Assembly (NCBI GenBank): GCA_945903465.1
Contig: CAMDOF010000035.1
Coordinates: 1 to 51,533, forward strand
Direction of reading: 5' to 3'
Length of the DNA: 51,533 bases
Source of the DNA: Opitutus sp. GAS368
Lineage (GTDB): Bacteria; Verrucomicrobiota; Verrucomicrobiia; Opitutales; Opitutaceae
This document shows, one piece after another, positions 1 to 8,099 of this stretch (its first letter is position 1; each line of letters starts with the position of its first letter). The notes below the pieces were generated by a model. It worked only from the letters and a program-made list of their open reading frames with translations. It had not been told where the DNA came from and ran no database searches. The translations under genes were made by a program, and so were the position numbers.

Positions 1-794
1 GCGCGCGGACCCGCGCCCCAGCGAATCCAGCGCCCCACGGCCGGGTGCTGCCGATCACGCGTCGCCCGGACGAGGCGGTTGATGTAGTCGAGCAGCGCGT
101 CACTCACCAGCACCCGGCGCGCGAGCAGTTGCAACTGCACGATCTCGGCCGCCGACATGACCGGCTCAATCGCGGGCCGCGGGGCTCCGGTGGTCAGCGC
201 GAGCATCGTGCGTTCGTCGCTTTCCGTCGGGTAGGCGATGGTCAGATAGAGGAGGAAACGGTCGAGTTGCGCCTCGGGCAACGGGTAGGTGCCCGCCTGC
301 TCGATCGGATTTTGCGTCGCGAGCACGAAGAACGGCCGGTCGAGCGCGTAGGTTTTTCCGCCGTAGGTGACCGAGCTTTCCTGCATCGCTTCGAGGAGCG
401 CCGCCTGCGTCTTCGGCGGCGTGCGGTTGATTTCATCGGCGAGGATCAACTGGCCGAAGATCGGCCCGCGGTTGAATTGGAAGAAGCGCCGACCGGTGGC
501 GTGATCCTCCTCGAGCACCTCCGTGCCGATGATGTCGGACGGCATCAGGTCCGGCGTGAACTGGATGCGGTGAAAGGTGAGTTGCACGGCCTGGGCGAGC
601 GTGCGGATGAGCAAGGTCTTGCCGAGCCCCGGCAAGCCTTCGAGCAGGCAGTGGCCGCCGGCGATGAACGCGGTGAGCAACTCCTCGACGACCTCCTGCT
701 GGCCGATGATGGCCTTGCCGATCTCGGCGCGCAGCCGAGGGACTCGGGTCAGCAGCGTTTGAATCTCGGGTTCGGTGAGTTCGGGCGGCGTCAT
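1..794 (-). CDS. MoxR-family AAA+ ATPase (3' end outside window)
   Basis: The first 264 residues of a MoxR-type AAA+ ATPase are visible; the gene continues past the left edge. The Walker A motif GLPGLGKT is near residues 53-60, and the Walker B region contains LILADEINR followed by the family segment KTQAALLEAMQE. A sensor-1 like LATQNPIEQ and the arginine-rich LPEAQLDRF segment follow. MoxR ATPases are cytoplasmic chaperone-like enzymes, often encoded beside DUF58 and von Willebrand factor proteins, and act in maturation of protein complexes. Here it lies 372 bases downstream of a DUF4159 gene on the same strand, a partnership common in Verrucomicrobiota and Planctomycetota, where DUF58/BatA genes would be expected next, outside the window. 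The ATG at 794 is chosen because it gives the family's usual short N-terminus. The substrate cannot be inferred. Confidence 0.93.
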   Translation of the reverse strand, partial: MTPPELTEPEIQTLLTRVPRLRAEIGKAIIGQQEVVEELLTAFIAGGHCLLEGLPGLGKTLLIRTLAQAVQLTFHRIQFTPDLMPSDIIGTEVLEEDHATGRRFFQFNRGPIFGQLILADEINRTPPKTQAALLEAMQESSVTYGGKTYALDRPFFVLATQNPIEQAGTYPLPEAQLDRFLLYLTIAYPTESDERTMLALTTGAPRPAIEPVMSAAEIVQLQLLARRVLVSDALLDYINRLVRATRDRQHPAVGRWIRWGAGPR

Positions 795-1166
795 CAGAAT
801 AATGCTAGAGCAGAGGCCCGTGCATCCCGCGAATCAACGCGAATACGCCGGGACGGCCGGTTCCGCTGTCAGGCCAAGGGACCCCGTCTCGCTCCAGCGG
901 CCGCAGCATTTGACGGTCGGGGCCGCCACCCCGCCCGGCTTCGGATTCGCATTGGCGGCGGCGGTGGCGGTGAAAACCCATTCGCTGAGGATCGCGCGAC
1001 GCATTTCCTCTCTGTCCGCGAACGTCGTGCGTGTGGGGCAAAAGTTCAGCAGCCGTTGGCATAATGCCCCGCAGGTGGCTGTCACCGGTTCGAAGGTCGC
1101 CGCAGCAGTAGGCAGAATTGAACGGCACTTCCCCTCTCCGACCGCGAACCAGTGCAACGGGGGTCC
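795..1166. other. Intergenic stretch without a convincing gene
   Basis: These 372 bases separate the DUF4159 gene from the MoxR gene. Overlapping reading frames exist on both strands, the longest on the minus strand between 805 and 1257, but they overlap one another, show no recognisable domain, and look like the frame-open noise expected at this GC content. A decayed gene cannot be excluded, because one minus frame (834-1157) reads through a plausible short helix before turning low-complexity. No terminator or clear promoter was found. Confidence 0.4.
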
Positions 1167-1790
1167 TCACGCGCCGAGCGCGTAGGAGACGATGTTGACG
1201 CCGAACTTCGTGTTGTCCTCGGCGAGGAAACGCTTGTTGCGAAAATCGTAGTCCCACTCGCAGCCGTAATCCTTGTTGCTGTAAAGGACCCCGATACGGC
1301 CGTTGATTTCGATCGCCTGCAGATAGTCGTGCACGAGGTCGTCGCCCCAGCCGTTCAGTTCGAACGCCGTGGTCGGCGGGCCTTCAAATTTGAAAAACGC
1401 CCGGTACAGCGGATGCGTGTGAGGGATCTTTCCCAGCGCCGCCGGACCAAAAATCGCCGCCATCTGCGCTTCGAAGGACTTCGCGAACAGTCCGTCGATG
1501 TCGTGATTGCAGTCGTCGACGAACACGAACCCGCCGCGGCGCACGTAGGCCTCGAAATTCAATCGCTCGCGCTCACCGAATTGCACGAGTTTGTGCCCGC
1601 TGAGGTAGCAGAACGCCGTGTCGAAGAGCGCGGGGCTCGCGAGCGACACGATCGCTTCACGCGGGTCGACCTTGATCGTCGTGTAGGCCACGAGCGAGTC
1701 GAGCAGGTTGGACGGCATCCGCGGGTCGACCAGATCCCAGTCGCCCGAGTCGTATTGCAGCCGCGAGAAAACGAAATCAGCGCGGCTCAT
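1167..1790 (-). CDS. DUF4159 domain protein
   Basis: This 207-residue protein matches the DUF4159 family from end to end. The start MSRADFVFSRLQYDSGDWD is the characteristic N-terminus, followed by AYTTIKVDPRE, the SGHKLVQFGERERLNFEAYVR segment and the VRRGGFVFVDDCNHD core. The family has a flavodoxin/glutamine-amidotransferase-like fold and no established enzymatic function. No signal peptide is seen, so this short form should be cytoplasmic; longer family members are often membrane-linked. It sits between the TldE genes and the MoxR ATPase on the same strand and may share transcription with MoxR. Confidence in the family is high, but the function is unknown. Confidence 0.88.
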   Translation of the reverse strand: MSRADFVFSRLQYDSGDWDLVDPRMPSNLLDSLVAYTTIKVDPREAIVSLASPALFDTAFCYLSGHKLVQFGERERLNFEAYVRRGGFVFVDDCNHDIDGLFAKSFEAQMAAIFGPAALGKIPHTHPLYRAFFKFEGPPTTAFELNGWGDDLVHDYLQAIEINGRIGVLYSNKDYGCEWDYDFRNKRFLAEDNTKFGVNIVSYALGA

Positions 1791-1947
1791 GATGATGCGC
1801 CCACGGAACCGACGGAGGAACCCAGGTGGTTCGATGCCAGTCCGTCGCGAAGGCGAATGGGCCGCCGCGCCCCGCCCCTAATAACCGCCGCGGCCTGCCG
1901 GCCAGCGGCAGCCCTACCAGGAGCAAAAACCCAATGGAGAGCTGGGC

Positions 1948-3309
1948 TCACACGGCATCCGAGAGGCTCGAGAAGGTGAAGTCGCGGAGGACCATCGGCG
2001 GGATGAGGCTGGCGTTGACCCGCTGCGGCCGGCCGAGCGCCTCGAGGTTGTTCAACATGATCAAGGGACTTTCGTTGAACCGGAAGTTCTTCACCGCGTG
2101 TTTGATCTCGCCGTTCTCGACGTAAAACGTCCCGTCGCGAGTCAGGCCCGTGAACAGCAGCGTCTGCGGATCGACGAGCCGGATGTACCAAAAGCGAGTA
2201 ACGAGGATGCCGCGCTTCACACCCTTCACGAGCTGGTCCAGGCTCGCGTCGCCCCCGGCCATGATGACGCCCGGCGTCGATTCGAAAGCCCCGATCTCGA
2301 TCGAGCCACGGTTCAGCGGCGGGATGCCGTCGCCCGCGACACCTTTTTGCCGCGCCCAATAACGCGAGTAAGTGAGATTGGTCACCACCCCATTTTTTAT
2401 CCAATCGACCGCGCGCTGCGGCCGGCCGTCGCCGGCCCACGCGTCGCCGGGCAGATCGGGGTGGAGCGGGTTGGACGAGAGGTGCACGCGCTCATCCATG
2501 AGTTTTTCCCCGAGCCGGCTGCCGCCGCCGGGCTTGCTGAGAAAACTGCGGCCCTCGTCCGCTGAGCGCGCCGACATGGAGCTGACCGTGTGGCCGACCA
2601 GGTCGGCGGCCGCGGCCGGTTCCAGAATGACGGTGTACTTCCCCGGCTCGAGCGCCTTCGCGTCGCGGGAAAGCAAGGCCTTGCGGGCCGCGGTCGCCGT
2701 CACGGCGCCGGTGTCCAAGGCACGCACGTCATGAAAGTCCGCCACCCCGTAGCCCGAGCCCAGACCGTCCGGCGTGCGGGTGGTGACGGAAAAGTTAACC
2801 GACGTCGCCCGCTGGTAACCGCGCAAGTTGCGTGAATTCGCGATCGCGGAAAACCGGTCGCTTTGCGCGAGGTAGCCCGCGCCCGTCACTCCCTGTTCGC
2901 GGCAAACCTTGATGCTCGCGGCGGTCAGGTCGGCGCGACCGTCCGGCGACAGCTTCGCCGTGGCCTCCCGATGGCTCGCCGGCTGCGCGTACGTCTGGGG
3001 ACCAAGCAACTCCACGTACTCGGGATCCTCGGGGGCGAGCCGCGCGAGTTCCTCGGCCCGCCGCACCGTCTTTTCGAGGGAGGCGTCGTCGAATTCGTTG
3101 ATGGTGGCGTAGCCCGTCTTTTTGCCGAAGCTGCAGACCACGGCCAAGTCGAGCGTGTCGGAGGCACCGCTGGTGGAGACGGTGTTGCGGGCGAAGCGGA
3201 CGTTGCCGGCGCGATCGCCGACGAGTTGGGCGAAACATTCGTCGGCCTTGAACAGACCGAGGACCTTTTGGAGGATCGCCTGCGCTTCTGATTCGGAGAG
3301 GAGGGCCAT
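1948..3309 (-). CDS. TldE/PmbA-like protein, copy b
   Basis: This 453-residue protein belongs to the TldE (PmbA) branch of the TldD/PmbA superfamily, the catalytically silent partner that forms a heterodimeric protease with TldD. It lacks an HExxxH motif. Family landmarks are GNVRFARNTVSTSG near the N-terminus, the EPAAAADLVGHTVSSM segment in place of the metal site, and the C-terminal TGLTRDGTFYVENGEIKHAV followed by NFRFNESPLIMLNNLEALG. There is no signal peptide. It starts 3 bases after the stop of the TldD gene, so the two are almost certainly translationally coupled. It is a clear paralogue of the gene at 4967-6334, with a near-identical C-terminus ending in DFTFSSLSDAV. The glycine-rich insert of that copy is replaced here by an ordinary sequence. 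Confidence 0.93.
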   Translation of the reverse strand: MALLSESEAQAILQKVLGLFKADECFAQLVGDRAGNVRFARNTVSTSGASDTLDLAVVCSFGKKTGYATINEFDDASLEKTVRRAEELARLAPEDPEYVELLGPQTYAQPASHREATAKLSPDGRADLTAASIKVCREQGVTGAGYLAQSDRFSAIANSRNLRGYQRATSVNFSVTTRTPDGLGSGYGVADFHDVRALDTGAVTATAARKALLSRDAKALEPGKYTVILEPAAAADLVGHTVSSMSARSADEGRSFLSKPGGGSRLGEKLMDERVHLSSNPLHPDLPGDAWAGDGRPQRAVDWIKNGVVTNLTYSRYWARQKGVAGDGIPPLNRGSIEIGAFESTPGVIMAGGDASLDQLVKGVKRGILVTRFWYIRLVDPQTLLFTGLTRDGTFYVENGEIKHAVKNFRFNESPLIMLNNLEALGRPQRVNASLIPPMVLRDFTFSSLSDAV

Positions 3310-3312
3310 TGC

Positions 3313-4938
3313 TTAGATTTTCCGGGCGGTGTTGATCACATTGACCTTGTTGAAGCGCGCCGTCGCGCTGCCGTGCGAGACCGCGCTGCTTTGCGAAGGC
3401 TGGCCCTTGCCGTCGTTGAACGCTCCGCCGAGGGCGTAGTCGCGCTGGTCACAGATCGCAGTGCACGAGTTCCAGAACTCCTGGGTGTTCGACTGGTAGG
3501 CGACGTCGCGCAACTGGCCGACGACTTCGCCGTTCTTGATCTCGTAAAACAACTGGCCGCCGAACTGGAAATTGTAGCGCTGCTGGTCGATCGAGAACGA
3601 GCCGTCGCCGATGATGTAGATGCCCTTCTCGATCCCCTTGATCATTTCTGCGGGCGTCAGCGGGGTCTTGCCCGGCTGGAGCGAAACGTTGGGCATGCGC
3701 TGGAACTGCACGTCGGACCAGTGCTGCGAGTAGCTGCAGCCGTCGCTGGCGGTCTGGCCGACAATGTGGGCCTGATCGCGGGTCTTCTGGTAGTCGACCA
3801 GGATCCCGTCCTTGACGAGCGGCCACGCCTTGGTGGGCACGCCCTCATCGTCGTAACCCACGCCGCCGAGGGACCCGACCTGGGTCTTGTCGGCCATGAA
3901 ATTCACCAGCGAACTGCCGTACTGGAATTTCTTGGACTCCCACTTGTCGAGCGTGGCGAAGGAGGTGCCGGCGTAGTTCGCCTCGTAGCCGAGCACGCGG
4001 TCGAGTTCCAGCGGGTGGCCGACCGATTCGTGGATGGTCAGCCAGAGGTGCGACGGATCGAGGACGAGGTCGTACTGGCCCGCGACAACGGACTTGGCGG
4101 TGTGTTTGGCCTTCGCCTGCTCGGCGGCCAGGGTGGCATCCTCGATCATGTCGTAGGACTGCTTGTACCGCGTGGTGACGCCCGGGATCTTCCCCGCGGG
4201 ATCGGCGTCAAGGTACTCGTAACCGAGCCCGCTCGGCGCGCTGAGGCTCCGGCGGGTCTGGAAGCGCCCGGTCTTGGCATCCGTCACCGTCACCATGAAA
4301 TTCGGATAGATCCGGTGGATGTCCTGGTCGATGGAGGAGCCGTCGGTGCTCGCGAAGTATTTCTGTTCGTTGACCAGGGAAAGCTGAGAATTGACGAACG
4401 TCGCGCCGGCCTTCTGCGCAGCGGCGTTGGTGGCGAGGAGCCGTTCGACCTTGTCGGCGAGCGGCACCTGAAAACCGTTCTTCTTGATCGGCGTGCGCCA
4501 GGCGACCTCGCCCACGCCCTTTTGCGGGGCGAGTCGGACGGGCTCGGTCTGCAGTCGCGCGTTCGCCTTGGCGATGGCCACCGCCTCGCGGGCGGCGCGG
4601 GCCACCGTTTCCGGCGTCAGCTGGTCGACCGACATGAAACCCCAGGCGCCGTTGGCGATCACGCGCACGCCGGCGCCGTAACTTTCCGTGCTGCCCACGC
4701 CCTGCACCTTTTGTTCGCGGGTGCTGATGGACTGATTGAGGTAGCGGCCGATCCGGACGTCGGCGTAGCTCGCCCCGGCTTTGGTGGCGGCGTTGAGCGC
4801 GGCGTCGGCGAGCAGCTTCTTTTTCGCGACGGCCAACGGCTCCTTGGTGGCGAGTTCGGCGGCGGCGCGGCTCCACTGCGGCAGGATCAAGGCGCCGGTG
4901 GCGAGACCGGAGGACTGGATAAAATGACGGCGATTCAT
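3313..4938 (-). CDS. tldD: TldD-like metalloprotease, Tat signal, copy b
   Basis: This 541-residue protein is the catalytic TldD-type subunit. The metal-binding HExxxH motif is present as TIHESVGH, followed by PLELDRVLGYEANYAGTS, and the conserved C-terminal NSCTAICDQ segment is intact. The chosen start, MNRRHFIQSSG at 4938, gives a twin-arginine motif followed by a hydrophobic stretch and a small-residue region (SRAAAEL), that is, a Tat signal. A longer frame up to 5004 would overlap the upstream gene and bury this signal. Classical TldD/TldE acts in the cytoplasm on unfolded peptides, for example in microcin B17 and CcdA processing, so export is unusual. It sits 28 bases after the upstream tldE copy and 3 bases before its own tldE partner. 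Confidence 0.93.
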   Translation of the reverse strand: MNRRHFIQSSGLATGALILPQWSRAAAELATKEPLAVAKKKLLADAALNAATKAGASYADVRIGRYLNQSISTREQKVQGVGSTESYGAGVRVIANGAWGFMSVDQLTPETVARAAREAVAIAKANARLQTEPVRLAPQKGVGEVAWRTPIKKNGFQVPLADKVERLLATNAAAQKAGATFVNSQLSLVNEQKYFASTDGSSIDQDIHRIYPNFMVTVTDAKTGRFQTRRSLSAPSGLGYEYLDADPAGKIPGVTTRYKQSYDMIEDATLAAEQAKAKHTAKSVVAGQYDLVLDPSHLWLTIHESVGHPLELDRVLGYEANYAGTSFATLDKWESKKFQYGSSLVNFMADKTQVGSLGGVGYDDEGVPTKAWPLVKDGILVDYQKTRDQAHIVGQTASDGCSYSQHWSDVQFQRMPNVSLQPGKTPLTPAEMIKGIEKGIYIIGDGSFSIDQQRYNFQFGGQLFYEIKNGEVVGQLRDVAYQSNTQEFWNSCTAICDQRDYALGGAFNDGKGQPSQSSAVSHGSATARFNKVNVINTARKI

Positions 4939-4966
4939 GGGTAAATTGGGTTGAGGGGGAAAGGAA

Positions 4967-6334
4967 TCAGACGGCGTCGGACAGACTGGAGAAGGTGAAA
5001 TCACGGATGACCATGGAGGGAATCAGGTTGTTGTTTACCCGCGTTTGACGGCCGAGGGCCTCGAGATTATTCAGCATGATGACGGGACTCTCGTTGAAGC
5101 GGAAATTCTTCACCGGGTATTTGATCTCGCCGTTCTCGACGTAAAACGTGCCGTCGCGGGTGAGACCGGTATAGAGCAGTGTCTGCGGATCCACCGCCCG
5201 GATGTACCAGAGGTTGGTCACGAGCACGCCACGTTTCACGCCCTTGATGAGGTCCTCGAGGCTGGTGTTGGTACCGTCCATGATCAGGCCGCCGCCGCCT
5301 TCGCCGCCCCGACCACCACCACCTCCGCCGCCACCGCCACCGAGCGGGACTTTGTCTTCGGACAGGCCCTGCTTGCGGGCCCAATAGCGGGAGTACAGGA
5401 CGTTGCGCACCACGCCGCCTTCGATCAGATCGTGGCGCTTTTGCGCCGTCCCGCCCGCCGACCATTTCGCGCCGGGCAACTGGGCGTTCATCGGATCGGT
5501 GTAAATGTGCACGCGCTCATCCATCAGTTTCTCGCCTACACGCGTGCCACCGCCGGCCTTGCTCAGAAACGTCCGGCCTTCGTCCGTCGAGCGGGCGTTC
5601 ATCGCAAAGCGCATGTTGCCGATCAGCGTCGCCGCAGCGGCCGGCTCCAAGATGACCGTGTATTTGCCGGGCTCGATCGCCCGCGCACCCTGCGAGAGGA
5701 CAGACTTGCGGGCCGCGACCTGCGTGATCGCGGCGGTGTCGAGTTGCTTGAAGTCGTCAAAATCCGCGATCCCGTAGCCCGAGCCGCGGCCGTCCTCGGT
5801 GCGGGCCGTCACAGTGAAATCGACCTGCGTGCTGCGCTGGTAGCCGAACAGCCCGCGGGAGTTGGCGATCGACGAAAACGTCGCGCCGTCGGCGAGGTAG
5901 CCGGCCGCCGTCAGCTTTTGGTCGCGGCAAATCTTGAGACTCGCCGCCGTGGCGTTGACGCGATCCTGCTGGGTGAGGGACGCGGTCGATTGGAAGAATG
6001 AGACGGGTTCGAGGTATTTCTGCGGCCCCGCGACTTCGATGTGCTCGGGATCGTCAGGCGACAGGCGTGCGAGTTCCTCGGCGCTGCGAACGGCCCGCGC
6101 GAGCGAGGCGTCGTCAAATTCGTTGATCGTGGCAAACCCGCTCTTGGGCCCAAAACTGGCGGTGATTCCCAGACTGAGCGTGTCGGAACCGCCGCTGGTG
6201 GAAACGGCGTTGCGGGCGAACCGCACATTGCCGCGGCGGGCGCCGCTGAGACCGACGGAACATTCGTCGGCCTTGGACAACGCGAGGACTTTTTGCAGGA
6301 TGTTGCGGGCTTCGGCTTCAGTGAGTAGGGACAT
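4967..6334 (-). CDS. TldE/PmbA-like protein, copy a, with polyglycine insert
   Basis: This 455-residue TldE-type partner protein is paralogous to the copy at 1948-3309 along its whole length (GNVRFARNAVSTSGGSDTL, TGLTRDGTFYVENGEIKYPV, NNLEALGRQTRVNNNLIP). It has no HExxxH motif and no signal peptide. Around residue 335-355 it carries a run of about eighteen residues that is almost pure glycine, encoded by GGN repeats at roughly 5282-5343; the sister copy lacks it. Such a loop probably arose by slippage and is likely surface-exposed. It lies 75 bases downstream of the first tldD gene, so pair a is less tightly spaced than pair b. Confidence 0.93.
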   Translation of the reverse strand: MSLLTEAEARNILQKVLALSKADECSVGLSGARRGNVRFARNAVSTSGGSDTLSLGITASFGPKSGFATINEFDDASLARAVRSAEELARLSPDDPEHIEVAGPQKYLEPVSFFQSTASLTQQDRVNATAASLKICRDQKLTAAGYLADGATFSSIANSRGLFGYQRSTQVDFTVTARTEDGRGSGYGIADFDDFKQLDTAAITQVAARKSVLSQGARAIEPGKYTVILEPAAAATLIGNMRFAMNARSTDEGRTFLSKAGGGTRVGEKLMDERVHIYTDPMNAQLPGAKWSAGGTAQKRHDLIEGGVVRNVLYSRYWARKQGLSEDKVPLGGGGGGGGGGRGGEGGGGLIMDGTNTSLEDLIKGVKRGVLVTNLWYIRAVDPQTLLYTGLTRDGTFYVENGEIKYPVKNFRFNESPVIMLNNLEALGRQTRVNNNLIPSMVIRDFTFSSLSDAV

Positions 6335-6409
6335 GATGGGGAAAGCGGAGGGAGTTGGATGAAAAGTGGAGGGCGGCGGGCAAGTCGCCGGCGCAAAGGT
6401 TTGGAGGGC

Positions 6410-8053
6410 TTAAATCTTCCGGGCGGTGTTGAGGACGTTGACCTTGTTGAAACGCGTGGTGCTGCTGCCGTGCGACACGGCACTGACTTGGCTCGGCTGG
6501 CCCTTCCCGTCGAAGAAGCTGCCGAAGTGACCGAAGTCGCGCTCATCGCAGATCGCGACGCACGAGTTCCAGAATTCCTGCGTGTTCGACTGGTAGGAGA
6601 CGTCGCGCAGCATACCGACGATCTCGCCGTTCTTGATCTCGTAGAACAGCTGGCCGCCGAATTGAAAATTGTAGCGTTGCTGGTCGATCGAGAAGGAGCC
6701 GCGACCGACGATGTAGATGCCGCGCTCGACCTGCTTGATAAGTTCCAGCGGCGTCAGCGGGGTCTTGCCCGGCGCCAGCGAGACGTTCGGCATCCGCTGA
6801 AACTGCACCTCGGACCAGGAGGAGGCATAACTGCAACCGTCACCGGCTTGCTGTCCGCAGATATGCGCCTGGTCGCGGGTTTTCTGGTAATCCACGAGGA
6901 TGCCGTCGGTGATGAGCGGCCAGCGCTTGGCGGGCACGCCCTCGTCGTCGTAGCCGACGGCGCCGAGCGTACCGGGCGCCGTGCGGTCGGCGGTGAAGTT
7001 CACGAGCGGACTGCCGTACTGGAAATTTTTCGCGCGCCACTTGTCGAGCGTCGCAAACGACGTGCCCGCGTAGTTGGCCTCGTAGCCGAGCACGCGGTCG
7101 AGTTCCGTCGCGTGGCCCACGGATTCGTGAATCGTGAGCCCGAGGTGCGTCGGGTCCAGCACGAGGTCGTACTGGCCGGCGACGACCGGCTTGGCGGACA
7201 GTTTCTCGCGCGCCTGCCGCGCGGCCGCGGCGGCGTCCTCGATCATGTTGTACGTGTCAAAATACCGCGTCGTGGGTCCGAGGCGGACCCCGGCCGCGCC
7301 CGAAGTCAGGTACTCGTAACCGCGACCCGACGGCGAGCTGAGCGAGTCGCGCGTCTGGAACCGGCCGGTCTTCGGATCGGTCGCCGTGACGGTGAACGTC
7401 GGCCACAGCCGGTGAATATCCTGGTCGATGTAGGAACCGTCGGTGCTCGCGAAATATTTCTGCTCGTTGATCTGGAAGAGCGAAGTGCTGATGAAATTCG
7501 CCCCGGCCTCGAGCGCGGCCCGGTTCGCCGCCAGGAGGTAGTCGACCTTCGCGGCCAGCGGCACGGCAAAGGCGTTCTGGCGGAGCGGGGTTTTCCAGCT
7601 CACTTCGCCGAGACCCTTTTGCGGGGCAAGGATCACCGGTTCGGTCTGCAAACGGGCATTGGCCTTCGCGATGGCCACCGCCTCGAAGGCGGCCCGCGCC
7701 ATCGCGTCGACACTGAGCTGGTCGAGCGCCATGAAGCCCCAAGCCCCGTCAGCGAGCACGCGGATGCCGGCCCCGTAGCTCTCGGTCCCGGCGACACTCT
7801 GCACCTGCATTTCGCGCGTGCTGATCGATTGATTGAGATAACGGCCGATCCGGACGTCGACGTACGTAGCGCCGCGCTTCGTGGCGGCGTTGAGCGCGGC
7901 GTCGGCCAGAATCCGTTTCGTCGCCGCCGGGATCGGGGCGGTCGCCGCCAGTTTTTCGGCGGCGCGCGTCCAACTCGGCAGCAACGCCAGGCCAGTCGCC
8001 GCACCGGCCCGGCTGAAAAACTCGCGCCGCAAGATCAGGGAATTTGAACTCAT
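6410..8053 (-). CDS. tldD: TldD-like metalloprotease, Tat signal, copy a
   Basis: This 547-residue TldD-type subunit opens the four-gene tldD-tldE-tldD-tldE block. The HExxxH motif is present as TIHESVGH, followed by ATELDRVLGYEANYAGTS, and the C-terminal NSCVAICDERD segment is conserved. The start at 8053 gives MSSNSLILRREFFSRAG, a twin-arginine motif (RREFF) before a hydrophobic segment and TRAAEKL, again a Tat signal. An alternative start 36 bases upstream would add MSVRDLLPSCGS and is less likely. The protein is highly similar to copy b (for example YDDEGVP, DGILVDYQKTRDQAH and DGSFSIDQQRYNFQFGGQLF regions are shared). Its promoter must lie in the short space before the divergent integrase remnant, but no clear -35/-10 pair was recognised. 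Confidence 0.93.
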   Translation of the reverse strand: MSSNSLILRREFFSRAGAATGLALLPSWTRAAEKLAATAPIPAATKRILADAALNAATKRGATYVDVRIGRYLNQSISTREMQVQSVAGTESYGAGIRVLADGAWGFMALDQLSVDAMARAAFEAVAIAKANARLQTEPVILAPQKGLGEVSWKTPLRQNAFAVPLAAKVDYLLAANRAALEAGANFISTSLFQINEQKYFASTDGSYIDQDIHRLWPTFTVTATDPKTGRFQTRDSLSSPSGRGYEYLTSGAAGVRLGPTTRYFDTYNMIEDAAAAARQAREKLSAKPVVAGQYDLVLDPTHLGLTIHESVGHATELDRVLGYEANYAGTSFATLDKWRAKNFQYGSPLVNFTADRTAPGTLGAVGYDDEGVPAKRWPLITDGILVDYQKTRDQAHICGQQAGDGCSYASSWSEVQFQRMPNVSLAPGKTPLTPLELIKQVERGIYIVGRGSFSIDQQRYNFQFGGQLFYEIKNGEIVGMLRDVSYQSNTQEFWNSCVAICDERDFGHFGSFFDGKGQPSQVSAVSHGSSTTRFNKVNVLNTARKI

Positions 8054-8099
8054 TGATCCACAGGACGGTAGTAAGTCGCGTACGGACATTTGAACGGCA

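Noticed and set aside
805..1257. Overlapping minus-strand frames between DUF4159 and MoxR as a possible gene
   Set aside because: They overlap the 3' part of the DUF4159 gene, lack any family features, and a competing frame has similar length.
3373..4944. Long open frame on the plus strand, antisense to the TldD gene (similarly 6359-8047, 30233-31579, 40526-42256, 49188-51470)
   Set aside because: These are mirror frames of strongly coding genes at high third-position GC. Their translations are low-complexity (Arg, Gly, Glu, Val rich) and match no family, while the opposite strand gives clear family motifs.
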